Assembly: GCF_024171895.1 (NCBI RefSeq)
Contig: NZ_JAMTCQ010000013.1
Location: 124,001-188,000 of the forward strand
Direction of reading: 5' to 3'
Length of the DNA: 64,000 nucleotides
Origin: Prauserella halophila
GTDB taxonomy: Bacteria; Actinomycetota; Actinomycetes; Mycobacteriales; Pseudonocardiaceae
The notes below the pieces were generated by a model. It ran no database searches. It was not told the DNA's origin and saw only the letters and a program-made list of their open reading frames with translations. Position numbers and translations under genes: made by a program. This document shows positions 18,880 through 26,785 of this stretch, one piece after another. The stretch's first letter is position 1; each line of letters opens with the position of its first letter.

Positions 18880-18993
18880 CGACGCACACCGCGCATTGTC
18901 GGGTTTCCGCCGCCAGAATTGGCCAGAACGTCGATTCCCGCGCGCACTGCGGAGGGCTTACCGTTGCCGGTTCCCGATGCGAAAGGACGGGCC

Positions 18994-19767
18994 ATGAAGA
19001 CACTCATCGACCTCAATGCCGACGCGGGCGAGAGCTTCGGCCGCTGGCAGCTCGGGGACGACGCTGCACTGCTGCCCCAGGTCAGCTCCGTCAACGTCGC
19101 GTGCGGCTGGCATGCGGGTGATCCGGGCACCATGCGCCGATCGGTGGAACTGGCCGTGGCCAACGGTGTCGCACTGGGTGCGCACCCCGGGTTTCCCGAC
19201 CTCGCCGGCTTCGGCCGCCGCGCCATGGCGCTGAGCCCCGCCGAAGCCGCCGACGCCTGCCTCTACCAGTACGGAGCCCTACGCGCGTTCGCCGCGGAAG
19301 CCGGCGCGCGCATCGCTCACGTCAAACCGCACGGCGCGCTCTACGGACTGACACTGCGTGACCCGGACGTGGCCGCCGCCGTCGCCGAATCCGTCACGAA
19401 GGCCGACCCGGACGTGATGCTCGTCCTGCTGGCCGGGCCGACGGCACAGCGCGTGCTCGACAGTGGCCACCGGGTCGTGCGCGAGGCCTTCGCCGACCTC
19501 GACTACGACGACAACGGGCACATCATCATCGAACCCGTTCCCGGGGCCAAGGATCCCGACGCATGTGCGCAGCAGGCCATCGACGTCCTGCGCGGCGGAG
19601 TGACGTCCGTCAACGGCACGGCGATCGACGTCGACGCCGACACGATCTGCCTGCACGGCGACCGCCCGAACTCCCCGGACATCGCCAGGGCGATCCGTGC
19701 GCGGTTCGAACAGCACGGAGTGCACACGGCCACGATGCGCGAGGTCGTCGCCACTCGGAACCGGTGA
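18994..19767 (+). CDS. pxpA: PxpA: LamB/YcsF-family 5-oxoprolinase subunit
   Basis: 257 residues, standard family length. Motifs are TLIDLNADAGESFGRWQLG, VNVACGWHAGDP, ALGAHPGFPD, HVKPHGALY and ICLHGDRPNS. PxpA opens the activated lactam ring of 5-oxoproline in concert with PxpB/PxpC. The ATG at 18994 follows GAAAGGACGG. It is separated from pxpB and pxpC by the regulator and lies on the opposite strand, but the three families always work together, so it belongs to this cluster. Confidence 0.88.
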   Translation: MKTLIDLNADAGESFGRWQLGDDAALLPQVSSVNVACGWHAGDPGTMRRSVELAVANGVALGAHPGFPDLAGFGRRAMALSPAEAADACLYQYGALRAFAAEAGARIAHVKPHGALYGLTLRDPDVAAAVAESVTKADPDVMLVLLAGPTAQRVLDSGHRVVREAFADLDYDDNGHIIIEPVPGAKDPDACAQQAIDVLRGGVTSVNGTAIDVDADTICLHGDRPNSPDIARAIRARFEQHGVHTATMREVVATRNR

Positions 19768-19846
19768 CGCGCGGCCTGCGACCCGTGCCCGGCCCGCGGG
19801 TTCCGGCGGTACGCCGTGACCGCCGGCGTCGGCGCGTCGCGTCGGC

Positions 19847-19894
19847 GGTGTTCGGGTCGTGCGGTGGTCGGGTTGTGCGGTGTTCGTGTTGTGC
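19847..19894. repeat. Three 16-bp tandem repeats upstream of the slipin gene
   Basis: Units GGTGTTCGGGTCGTGC, GGTGGTCGGGTTGTGC and GGTGTTCGTGTTGTGC abut each other and end 47 bases before the slipin start. Spacing of 16 bp is about 1.5 helical turns. They may be protein-binding iterons or slippage products. Confidence 0.7.
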
Positions 19895-19941
19895 AGCAGG
19901 CGTATCATCGACCGACAGGGGTTCGCCGTCAGGGAGCCGCC

Positions 19942-20832
19942 ATGTTGGTCGAGATCCTGAGTGCCATAGGAATCGTCTGCGCCGTCGGAATCGCGGCGAG
20001 CGTGCGGATCGTGCGGCAGTACGAGCGTGGGCTCGTCTTCCGCTTCGGCAGAGTGCACCGGGCACCCAGCGAACCCGGAATCACGCTGCTCGTGCCCGCC
20101 GTCGACCGCATGACCAAGGTCAACATGCAGATCGTGACCCTGCCCGTCCCCGGTCAGGACGGCATCACCCGCGACAACGTGACCGTGCGCGTCGACGCCG
20201 TCGTCTACTTCAAGGTCATCGACCCGGTGCAGGCGATCGTCGGGGTCGAGAACTACCGGTTCGCGATGCTGCAGGTCGCACAGGCCAGCCTGCGCCGGAT
20301 CATCGGTGAGAGCAGCCTCGACGATCTGCTGTCCAACCGGCAACGGCTCAACGAGGGCCTCGAGCTCATGATCGACAGCCCCGCGCTCGGCTGGGGCATC
20401 CACATCGACCGCGTGGAGATCAAGGACGTCGCGCTGCCCAAGGCGATGAAACGTGCGATGTCACGGCAGGCGGAGGCCGAACGCGAACGCCGCGGACGGG
20501 TCATCGCCGCCGAAGGCGAGCTGCAGGCATCGGAAAAGCTGTCCCAGGCAGCGGAGCGCATGGCCGACACGCCCGCAGCCCTGCAACTGCGGCTGCTGGA
20601 AACCGTGGTGGAGGTCGCCGCGGAGAAGAATTCCACGCTCGTGCTGCCCTTCCCCGTCGAGCTGCTCCAGTTCCTCGACCGGTCGTCGGGTGACCGGCGC
20701 TACGCCGCCGACGTCCCGGAGCAGGCCCGCACCGAACAGGACGCAACGACCACGGCCGACGAAGCGGGCCGGAATCCCGGCCCCGCGGACGAGCAGCCCT
20801 CCGAAACGACCGGAACGCCGGGGAGCCGGTAG
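19942..20832 (+). CDS. Slipin/SPFH (band 7) membrane protein
   Basis: 296 residues. One N-terminal membrane segment (residues about 3-20, LVEILSAIGIVCAVGIAASV) precedes a band 7 domain with RIVRQYERGLVFRFGRV, VDAVVYFKVIDPVQAI and the slipin-type RRIIGESSLDDLLSNR. A helical ERERRGRVIAAEGELQASEKL stretch follows (residues about 175-195), and the last 60 residues are acidic and low complexity. Stomatin/slipin proteins organise membrane microdomains. The usual NfeD partner gene is not adjacent. The ATG at 19942 follows AGGGAG; an upstream open frame through the tandem repeats is not credible. Confidence 0.86.
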   Translation: MLVEILSAIGIVCAVGIAASVRIVRQYERGLVFRFGRVHRAPSEPGITLLVPAVDRMTKVNMQIVTLPVPGQDGITRDNVTVRVDAVVYFKVIDPVQAIVGVENYRFAMLQVAQASLRRIIGESSLDDLLSNRQRLNEGLELMIDSPALGWGIHIDRVEIKDVALPKAMKRAMSRQAEAERERRGRVIAAEGELQASEKLSQAAERMADTPAALQLRLLETVVEVAAEKNSTLVLPFPVELLQFLDRSSGDRRYAADVPEQARTEQDATTTADEAGRNPGPADEQPSETTGTPGSR

Positions 20833-20856
20833 GTGCATCCTCGGCGACGGCACCCC

Positions 20857-20868
20857 TGACATCTGTCA
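20857..20868. promoter_or_regulatory. Inverted-repeat operator candidate TGACATCTGTCA
   Basis: 12-bp palindrome TGACA-TC-TGTCA, flanked by CCCC and CGGGG, about 60 bases before the ABC ATPase start. The two-component pair encoded in the same operon is a natural candidate to bind it (inference). Confidence 0.4.
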
Positions 20869-20927
20869 CGGGGTATCGATGACGCCGTCCCTAGGAACAC
20901 CGCCGCGACGCCGACAAGACTGTGGGC

Positions 20928-21887
20928 ATGGATCAGGAACCCGTCATCTCCGCCCGGAACGTGCGGATGTCGTTCCCCGACGGCGCGGGCGGCCGCGTCC
21001 ACGCCGTCGACGGGGTCGACCTCGAGGTCGCCCGAGGAGAGGTCCTCGCCCTGTTGGGGCCCAACGGAGCAGGCAAGACCACCCTGCTGGACATCCTGCT
21101 GGGACTCACCACACCGCAGACCGGCGATGTCACCGTCGGCGGTCGGAGCCCGCGGGTCGCGGTGCAGTCGGGCACGCTCTCGGCGCTGCTCCAGACCGGG
21201 GGCCTGCTACCGGATCTGACGGCCGCCGAGACGGTGCGCATGATCGCCGCGCTGCACGCCGACCCGGCCGACGCCGACGAGGTCATCGACACCGCGGGGG
21301 TGCGGCCGTTCGCCTCGCGTCCGGTGGGCAAGTGCTCCGGCGGCCAGCAGCAGCGGCTGCGCTTCGCGCTCGCCCTGCTCCCCCGGCCGGAGATCATCGT
21401 CCTCGACGAGCCCACGGCCGGGATGGACGTCTCCGCGCGGCACGAGTTCTGGGACCGGATGCGCACCCAGGCCGACGAGGGCGTCACGGTCATCTTCGCC
21501 ACCCACTATCTGGAGGAGGCCGAGCAGTTCGCACGCCGGACGGTCCTGATGGACAGCGGCCGCGTGCTCGCCGACGGGCCGACCGACGAGGTGCGTGCCC
21601 GAGCCGGCGCGGCCTACGTGACGGCCACCTGGGACCCGACGGTCGCCGAACTGGAGCGTGTACCGCATGTGGTTCGGGCCGACCGGGAGGGTGCCCGCGT
21701 CGCCTTCCGCACCGAGCGCTCCGACGAGCTCGCCCGGTATCTGCTCACGACCACGAACGCACGCGCTCTCACCGTGCGGCCCGCCAGTCTGGAAGAGGCG
21801 TTCCGCCTGCTGACGGAGGACTCCGGACACGCCGGTGACACCGCGCGCCCGGCGGCCACCGTCGGCCCCGAGGAGGTTTCGGCATGA
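20928..21887 (+). CDS. ABC-2 type exporter ATPase (DrrA/CcmA-like)
   Basis: 319 residues. Walker A LLGPNGAGKTT, signature KCSGGQQQRLRFAL and Walker B IIVLDEPTAGMD are present. The C-terminal 90 residues match the extension seen in drug and lipid exporter ATPases. The ATG at 20928 is used; a GTG two codons upstream is an equal alternative. It overlaps the permease start (ATGA) and heads an operon with a membrane kinase and response regulator, an arrangement common for envelope-stress or antibiotic-responsive exporters. Confidence 0.87.
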   Translation: MDQEPVISARNVRMSFPDGAGGRVHAVDGVDLEVARGEVLALLGPNGAGKTTLLDILLGLTTPQTGDVTVGGRSPRVAVQSGTLSALLQTGGLLPDLTAAETVRMIAALHADPADADEVIDTAGVRPFASRPVGKCSGGQQQRLRFALALLPRPEIIVLDEPTAGMDVSARHEFWDRMRTQADEGVTVIFATHYLEEAEQFARRTVLMDSGRVLADGPTDEVRARAGAAYVTATWDPTVAELERVPHVVRADREGARVAFRTERSDELARYLLTTTNARALTVRPASLEEAFRLLTEDSGHAGDTARPAATVGPEEVSA

Positions 21888-22690
21888 CCGTCACGACGAC
21901 CCCGCAAACCCGCGCCCGCGGCAGTTATGACCTGATCAGGTACATCGTCATGGACTTCCGGCGGAACCTGCGCAATGTCGGTAACAGTTTCTTCGTGATC
22001 GTGCTGCCCACCGCCCTGTTCCTGTTCTTCGGCGCCTCGATGGACTGGTCCGGCGCGCCGGTCGGCGTGGGCAACGTCAGCGCCTGGACCATGATCGCCA
22101 TCGCCTCGTACGGCGCCGCCATGGCCACGACGTCCATGGCCGGTTCCGCCGCACTGGAGATCCACCAGGGCTGGGGCAGGCAGCTCGCGCTGACGGCCAT
22201 GCCGCACGGGGCGTTCATCGTCGCCAAAGCCACGGTGGCCGTGGCGATGGCGGCGCTGCCGGTGCTGGTACTCAATCTCGCCGGCATCCTCACCGTCGCC
22301 GACATGCCACCCGGCACCTGGCTGGCCACCGTCGCACTGACGATCGCCGGATCACTCCCGTTCGCCTTCTACGGCCTGGCCGTCGGCCTGAGCTTCCGGT
22401 CCGACGCCGCCGTGGGGGCGGCGACCGGACTGCTGGTGATTCTCAGTTTCCTGGGCAACGCGTTCATGCCACTGGACGGGGTTCTGCTCGACATCGGCCG
22501 GTTCACGCCGATGTACGGCATCGTCGCGCTGGCCCGTTATCCGCTCACCGGGGGCGACCTCATCGCCATGGGAGGAGGGGCGACCAGCGCAGATCCACTG
22601 TGGATAGTTCTGGCGAACGTCGTCGCCTGGACTGCCGTGTTCGCCGTGGCCTGCCTGCTGTTGCAGCGCAGGCGCACCACCCGGCGGTAA
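21884..22690 (+). CDS. ABC-2 type exporter permease
   Basis: 268 residues with six hydrophobic segments and the ABC-2 membrane pattern (NSFFVIVLPTALFLFFGA near residue 38, FLGNAFMPLDGVLLDIGRFTP near residue 190). It is the membrane partner of the preceding ATPase, coupled by a 4-base overlap. The exported compound is unknown. Confidence 0.86.
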   Translation: MTVTTTPQTRARGSYDLIRYIVMDFRRNLRNVGNSFFVIVLPTALFLFFGASMDWSGAPVGVGNVSAWTMIAIASYGAAMATTSMAGSAALEIHQGWGRQLALTAMPHGAFIVAKATVAVAMAALPVLVLNLAGILTVADMPPGTWLATVALTIAGSLPFAFYGLAVGLSFRSDAAVGAATGLLVILSFLGNAFMPLDGVLLDIGRFTPMYGIVALARYPLTGGDLIAMGGGATSADPLWIVLANVVAWTAVFAVACLLLQRRRTTRR

Positions 22691-22726
22691 TATCGAGCAC
22701 GGCAGGAATCGGGCAGGATCGGGGTC

Positions 22727-23794
22727 ATGGGGATACGCTTCTATCGGCTGCTCTACGCAGGGGTATGGCTGGTGTTCCTCGCCGTCCCCGTGACTTCCGC
22801 CGTGAGCGCGGAGGTCGCAGGCGGCCTGCGGGTGCTCGCCGTCGCCGCCACGGCGTGCTTCGCGGTGGTCTACCTCGAGCTGTTCTGGCACAAGCCCGAG
22901 AGCGACGATGCGACCCCGGCGCGACGCCGGCTCGCGGGCCGCATCGTCGTGCTGGCGTTGTTGGCCGGCGCGGCCGTGCCGGCCACCGGCTACACGGCGG
23001 TCACCTTCGCCTGTTTCCTCACCGCGGCGCTGGTGTTCACCCTGCCGCTGCGGTCCGGGCTGGTCGGCGGCGTCACGGTGTGGGTGGCGGCCTGCCTGCT
23101 GGCGCTGCCGTTCGCCGAGACGCCGTGGCCGTTCTTCGGCACCGGCTTGGGCGTCCTGTTCATCGTGGTGATCCGGCTGGCTGATCACTTCGAGCACCGG
23201 CAGCTCGACGCCCAGGAGGAGTTGCGGCACGCCGCCGAACGCGATGCCATCGCCCGCGACGTCCACGACGTGCTCGGGCACTCGCTGACCGTGCTGTCCA
23301 TCCGCTCGCAGCTGGCCAGGCGGATGATCGACATCGATCCGGAGCGGGCACGGGAGGAGATCGACCGCATCGACTCGCTGGCACGTGAATCGCTCGGGCA
23401 GGTGCGCTCGACCGTGGCACGGCTGCGCACACCGCTGCTGGCCTCGGAAGTGGAGACCGCCCAGGAAGTGCTGGCGGCCGCCGGGATCACGGCCGACGTG
23501 GACGTACACACCGTCGAGGACTCCGAGGCCGAGCTCTTCGCCTGGGCCCTGCGGGAGGCGGTCACCAATGTGGTGCGCCATTCGCAGGCCTCGATCTGCC
23601 GGGTCAGTGTCCGGCCGGGACGGCTGCGCGTCGAGGACGACGGCGTGGGCGCAGCCGACGAGGCCCACGGCGCCGGGTCCGGGCTGCGCGGACTACGGGA
23701 GCGGGCGTCGACGTCCGGGGCATGGCTGTCCCTGTCCCCGCGCTGTGAAGACGACGACCGCCCCGGAACGGTGTTGGAGGTGGGGCACGCGTGA
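22727..23794 (+). CDS. Sensor histidine kinase (DesK/NarX type, HisKA_3)
   Basis: 355 residues. Four to five membrane helices fill residues about 10-150. The dimerisation/phosphoacceptor segment is RDVHDVLGHSLTVLSIRSQL, with His in DVHDV phosphorylated. The ATPase part has REAVTNVVRHSQA (N box) and VEDDGVG plus GSGLRGLRER (G boxes). It responds to a membrane-linked signal and phosphorylates the regulator encoded next, with which it overlaps by four bases. Confidence 0.88.
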   Translation: MGIRFYRLLYAGVWLVFLAVPVTSAVSAEVAGGLRVLAVAATACFAVVYLELFWHKPESDDATPARRRLAGRIVVLALLAGAAVPATGYTAVTFACFLTAALVFTLPLRSGLVGGVTVWVAACLLALPFAETPWPFFGTGLGVLFIVVIRLADHFEHRQLDAQEELRHAAERDAIARDVHDVLGHSLTVLSIRSQLARRMIDIDPERAREEIDRIDSLARESLGQVRSTVARLRTPLLASEVETAQEVLAAAGITADVDVHTVEDSEAELFAWALREAVTNVVRHSQASICRVSVRPGRLRVEDDGVGAADEAHGAGSGLRGLRERASTSGAWLSLSPRCEDDDRPGTVLEVGHA

Positions 23795-24396
23795 TTCGAC
23801 TACTGCTCGCCGACGACCAGGATCTGGTCCGCGGCGGTCTGGCCGCGCTGCTGTCGTTGGAGTCCGATCTCGACGTCGTCGCGGAGGTCGGACGTGGCGA
23901 CGAGGTGCCGCACGCGATCACCGCGCACGACCCCGATGTCGCGCTGATCGACATCGAGATGGCTGGTGGTGACGGCATCGAGGCCACGGCGGCGGTGACC
24001 GCCTCCGGGGCGCACTGCCGGTGCCTGATCGTGACCACCTTCGGCAGACCGGGATACCTGCGCCGGGCCATGGAGGCCGGGGCGGCCGGATTCGTCGTCA
24101 AGGACACCCCGGCCGACCGGCTCGCCCAGGTGGTGCGCCGGGTGGCCGGCGGGGAGCGCGTGGTCGATCCCACGCTGGCGGCGGACTCGCTGGCAGGTGG
24201 CGTCGACCCGCTGACCGACCGCGAGCGGGAGGTGCTGCGCGCCGCCGCCGACGGTGCCTCGGTGCGCACCGTCGCCACGCAGCTGCACCTGTCCCCCGGA
24301 ACCGTGCGGAACCACCTCTCGTCGGCCATCGGCAAGACCGAGGTGGAGAACCGCTACGCCGCGGCGCGCCTGGCCCGCGAGCGCGGCTGGATCTGA
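23791..24396 (+). CDS. NarL/LuxR-type response regulator
   Basis: 201 residues. The receiver domain has acidic DD at residues 8-9 and phospho-acceptor Asp54 in ALIDIEMAG. The C-terminal LuxR HTH runs LTDREREVLRAAADGASVRT to GTVRNHLSSAIGKTEVENR. Last gene of the exporter/kinase operon; it probably controls that operon. Confidence 0.9.
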   Translation: MIRLLLADDQDLVRGGLAALLSLESDLDVVAEVGRGDEVPHAITAHDPDVALIDIEMAGGDGIEATAAVTASGAHCRCLIVTTFGRPGYLRRAMEAGAAGFVVKDTPADRLAQVVRRVAGGERVVDPTLAADSLAGGVDPLTDREREVLRAAADGASVRTVATQLHLSPGTVRNHLSSAIGKTEVENRYAAARLARERGWI

Positions 24397-24445
24397 CGTG
24401 ACCGTGCGAGCGGCCGGGCAGGGGACGCTCGCTCGCACGGTCACG
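24397..24445. terminator. Bidirectional hairpin terminator
   Basis: Perfect 16-bp inverted repeat CGTGACCGTGCGAGCG with a 17-base loop. It begins right after the response regulator stop and overlaps the stop of the convergent SpoU gene. Confidence 0.78.
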
Positions 24446-25076
24446 TCGCCCGCAGCGCGTACAGCGCGATCCCGGCCGCGACGCTCACGTTCAACGAGCT
24501 CTTCTGCCCGTACAGCGGGATCTGCAGCAGCAGATCACATCGGGACCTCAGGTCCGGGTCGATACCGTGCACCTCGTCGCCCAGCACCAGCGCAACCCGC
24601 GGATCGGGCGAGTAGTCACCCAGGATGGCCGCATCCGGATCGATCTCCAGCCCGGCGACCGTGTAGCCCTCGTCACGCAGCGAGTCCAGCAGCGCGTGGA
24701 CGTCCTCGTGCCGCCGGAACGGCATGGTCCGTTCGGCCCCCGCCGCTGCCTTCGCCAGCCTGCGGGTCTGCCGGGCCGCCAGCGTGGGGTCCCGCTCGTC
24801 ACCGGGGTGCTGCGGGTACGGGGTGAATCCGGTGACGTGGACCGTGTCCACTGCGAAGACTTCTCCGGTGCGCAGCAGCGAACCGACGTTGTGTGCCGAA
24901 CGCAGGTTGTGCGCCACCACCACGATGCTGCGCTGGTCGGACGTATCTGGCTGAGCCACGATGCCGGGCTCGTCGGAGGTTCCGGGCTCGTCGGAGGTTC
25001 CGGGCTCGTCGGAGGTTCCGGGCTGGTCGGCGGCGGCGCGCTGGTCGGGAGAACCGTGCCGGTCGGGAGTGCTCAC
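24441..25076 (-). CDS. SpoU/TrmH-family RNA ribose 2'-O-methyltransferase
   Basis: 211 residues from a GTG at 25076. The SpoU domain occupies about residues 48-211: SIVVVAHNLRSAHNVGSLLRT, a middle motif ALVLGDEVHGID and the C-terminal IPLYGQKSSLNVSVAAGIALY, which bind the knotted SAM site. The first 45 residues are a disordered Ser/Asp/Glu/Pro tail built largely of three TSDEPG repeats. The target (tRNA or rRNA) is not evident. The start codon is uncertain because the ribosome site is weak. Confidence 0.83.
   Translation of the reverse strand: MSTPDRHGSPDQRAAADQPGTSDEPGTSDEPGTSDEPGIVAQPDTSDQRSIVVVAHNLRSAHNVGSLLRTGEVFAVDTVHVTGFTPYPQHPGDERDPTLAARQTRRLAKAAAGAERTMPFRRHEDVHALLDSLRDEGYTVAGLEIDPDAAILGDYSPDPRVALVLGDEVHGIDPDLRSRCDLLLQIPLYGQKSSLNVSVAAGIALYALRAT
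24964..25017. repeat. In-frame minisatellite, three 18-bp copies, in the SpoU gene
   Basis: Three identical copies of CGGGCTCGTCGGAGGTTC, each coding TSDEPG on the minus strand. Copy number can change without breaking the reading frame. Confidence 0.85.
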
Positions 25077-25574
25077 GGCGCGAGAACTTAGCAGGCCGCG
25101 CTCACCGGCCCGGCTGCTGCGGACGTGGCGCCGGGGTCGACTCGACGAGCTGTTACCCACAAGTCCCCCGCGCTGGACCGTGCGCGCCATCGATCGCGGG
25201 GCCACCCTCCGGCCGGTTCACGGTGATCGGCAGATCGCGGACTTCTGCTGCCGTCACGATGTCGAGTAATTGTACGCCCTGGTGCGGGTCGCCGATCTCA
25301 ACGGCGACGTGGCCGAGGTTCCCGATCATGTAGGACACCGGCAGAGGGATTCGGGCGGCCCGGCGACGCGCATGTTCTCCCGATAACGCGCGTGCAGGGC
25401 GGCAGGACAACGATCGGCCGCAACCACGCTGAGAAACCGGCAGCCTCGCTCACCGGCCCGGCCGTAGAGACGTCTCCACGGTCTCACCGTTGAGGTTCGG
25501 ACGCACTCCGCCAGAATTGTATAACCCTATTGTGTAATATCTGTCTCGATCGTTAGTTCGATACCATCGTTGTT
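25077..25574. other. Region without a confident gene before the DUF222-HNH gene
   Basis: About 500 bases. A short minus-strand frame around 25153-25350 (residues YMIGNLGHVAVEIGDPHQ) has coding-like character but no family I recognise and may be a gene remnant. CGCTCACCGGCCCGGC occurs at 25099 and again at 25447. Just before the HNH gene the sequence turns AT-rich (TTGTATAACCC...TAATAT near 25515-25540), probably its promoter. Confidence 0.4.
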
Positions 25575-26402
25575 GTGGATGGTGTGAGGGAGAAGATCGA
25601 GCGAGTCGGTGTTGTCCGGGCTCGGCGGGCGCGGCTCGATGCCGAAGGACTCGAACTGTTGGCGGCGATCGCGGCGGATGCGGGCGAGGACCGTGGTGTG
25701 GTCGAGGAGTTGACGCCGGTGTTGCGGGTGTCGACGCGCGAGGTGGAGCGGCGGATCGAGGATGGGCGGTCGGTGGTGCGGCGGATGCCGCGGCTGCACG
25801 CGGCGATGCAGAACGGTGCGGTGGAGTCCTACGGCGCGCGGCGGGTATTGGCCGTGGTTGATCCGCTCGACGACGACACCGCCCGCCAGGTCGACGGTCT
25901 CCTGGCGGAGAGGCTGGTGGATGCGCCGGAGACGGCGTGGCAGCCGGGCAACCTCGCGCAGCGGGTGCGCCGGCTCGTGGAGAAGGCCGACCCCGACGGG
26001 CAAACCGAACGGGCCCGTCAGGCGCGGGCGGAACGGAAAGTCGAACTCACGCCGGGCGAGCACGCGATGTCGTCTCTGGAAGTGAGCCTGCCGGCCGAAC
26101 GGGCGGGTGCGTGTTATTCGCGGGTGGATGCGATGGCCCGGTCGCTGCGGCACGGTGGTGACCTCCGCACGCTGGATCAGCTACGGGCCGATGTAGCCGC
26201 CGACCTGCTACTGGGGCGTGACCCCGGTGTTTCTCCGCCGGAGGCGGCAGCCATGGTCTACCTCCACATACCCGTCGACGCGGCCCTGTCACTGTCCAAC
26301 AACGGGTGCGAACTGGACGGGTACGGGCCGATCCCCGCGCCGATCGCGCGGGAGATCATGACGAACGAGCGGAGTATTTGGCGTGCGGTGTTGTGTGATC
26401 CG
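25575..26402 (+). pseudogene. DUF222/13E12-type HNH endonuclease, 5' part (split by IS3-family insertion)
   Basis: 276 codons of the N-terminal DUF222 region from a GTG start, ending in AVLCDP exactly at the insertion. The 3' half with the HNH motif resumes in the same frame at 27736, so the intact gene would have encoded about 411 residues. In this interrupted state translation runs on into the element for 19 foreign residues and stops at 26462, without the nuclease domain. These proteins are abundant in actinobacteria and are themselves linked to mobile DNA; their role is undefined. Confidence 0.88.
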
Positions 26403-26464
26403 TGCTCCGCGTCAGACTTTGTGGCTCAGGGGTTTTGTAGGTTCCTGAGCAGGAGGTATTGACG

Positions 26465-26785
26465 ATGTCACGTCCACCGGTGGTGCCGGTCGAGGACAAG
26501 CAGCGGATCGTGCTGAGTGTGCTGGCCGGGGAGATGACGCTCGCGGAGGCGGCGCGGCGGAACAAGGTTTCCGAGCAGTCGGTGTCGCGGTGGAAGAGCC
26601 AGTTTCTGGAGGCGGGCCGGGCCGGGTTGGCCGAGGGTGGCAAGTCGGGCCCGTCGTCGCGGGAGCAGCAGCTGCAGGCCGAGGTCGACGAGCTGACCAC
26701 CGCGTTGGGTGAGGCCCATGTGCAGCTGCGGGTGTGGAAGAAGTCTGCCGAGGGCCAGCTGGGCCCTTCGAGGACCTTGAGATGA
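26465..26785 (+). CDS. IS3-family transposase OrfA
   Basis: 106 residues. A helix-turn-helix spans residues about 12-45 (IVLSVLAGEMTLAEAARRNK and QSVSRWKSQF). A leucine-zipper-like coiled coil follows (SREQQLQAEVDELTTALGEA). The ATG at 26465 follows AGGAGG. The stop overlaps the orfB ATG by four bases. It binds the element ends and may form an OrfAB fusion by frameshifting. Confidence 0.9.
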   Translation: MSRPPVVPVEDKQRIVLSVLAGEMTLAEAARRNKVSEQSVSRWKSQFLEAGRAGLAEGGKSGPSSREQQLQAEVDELTTALGEAHVQLRVWKKSAEGQLGPSRTLR

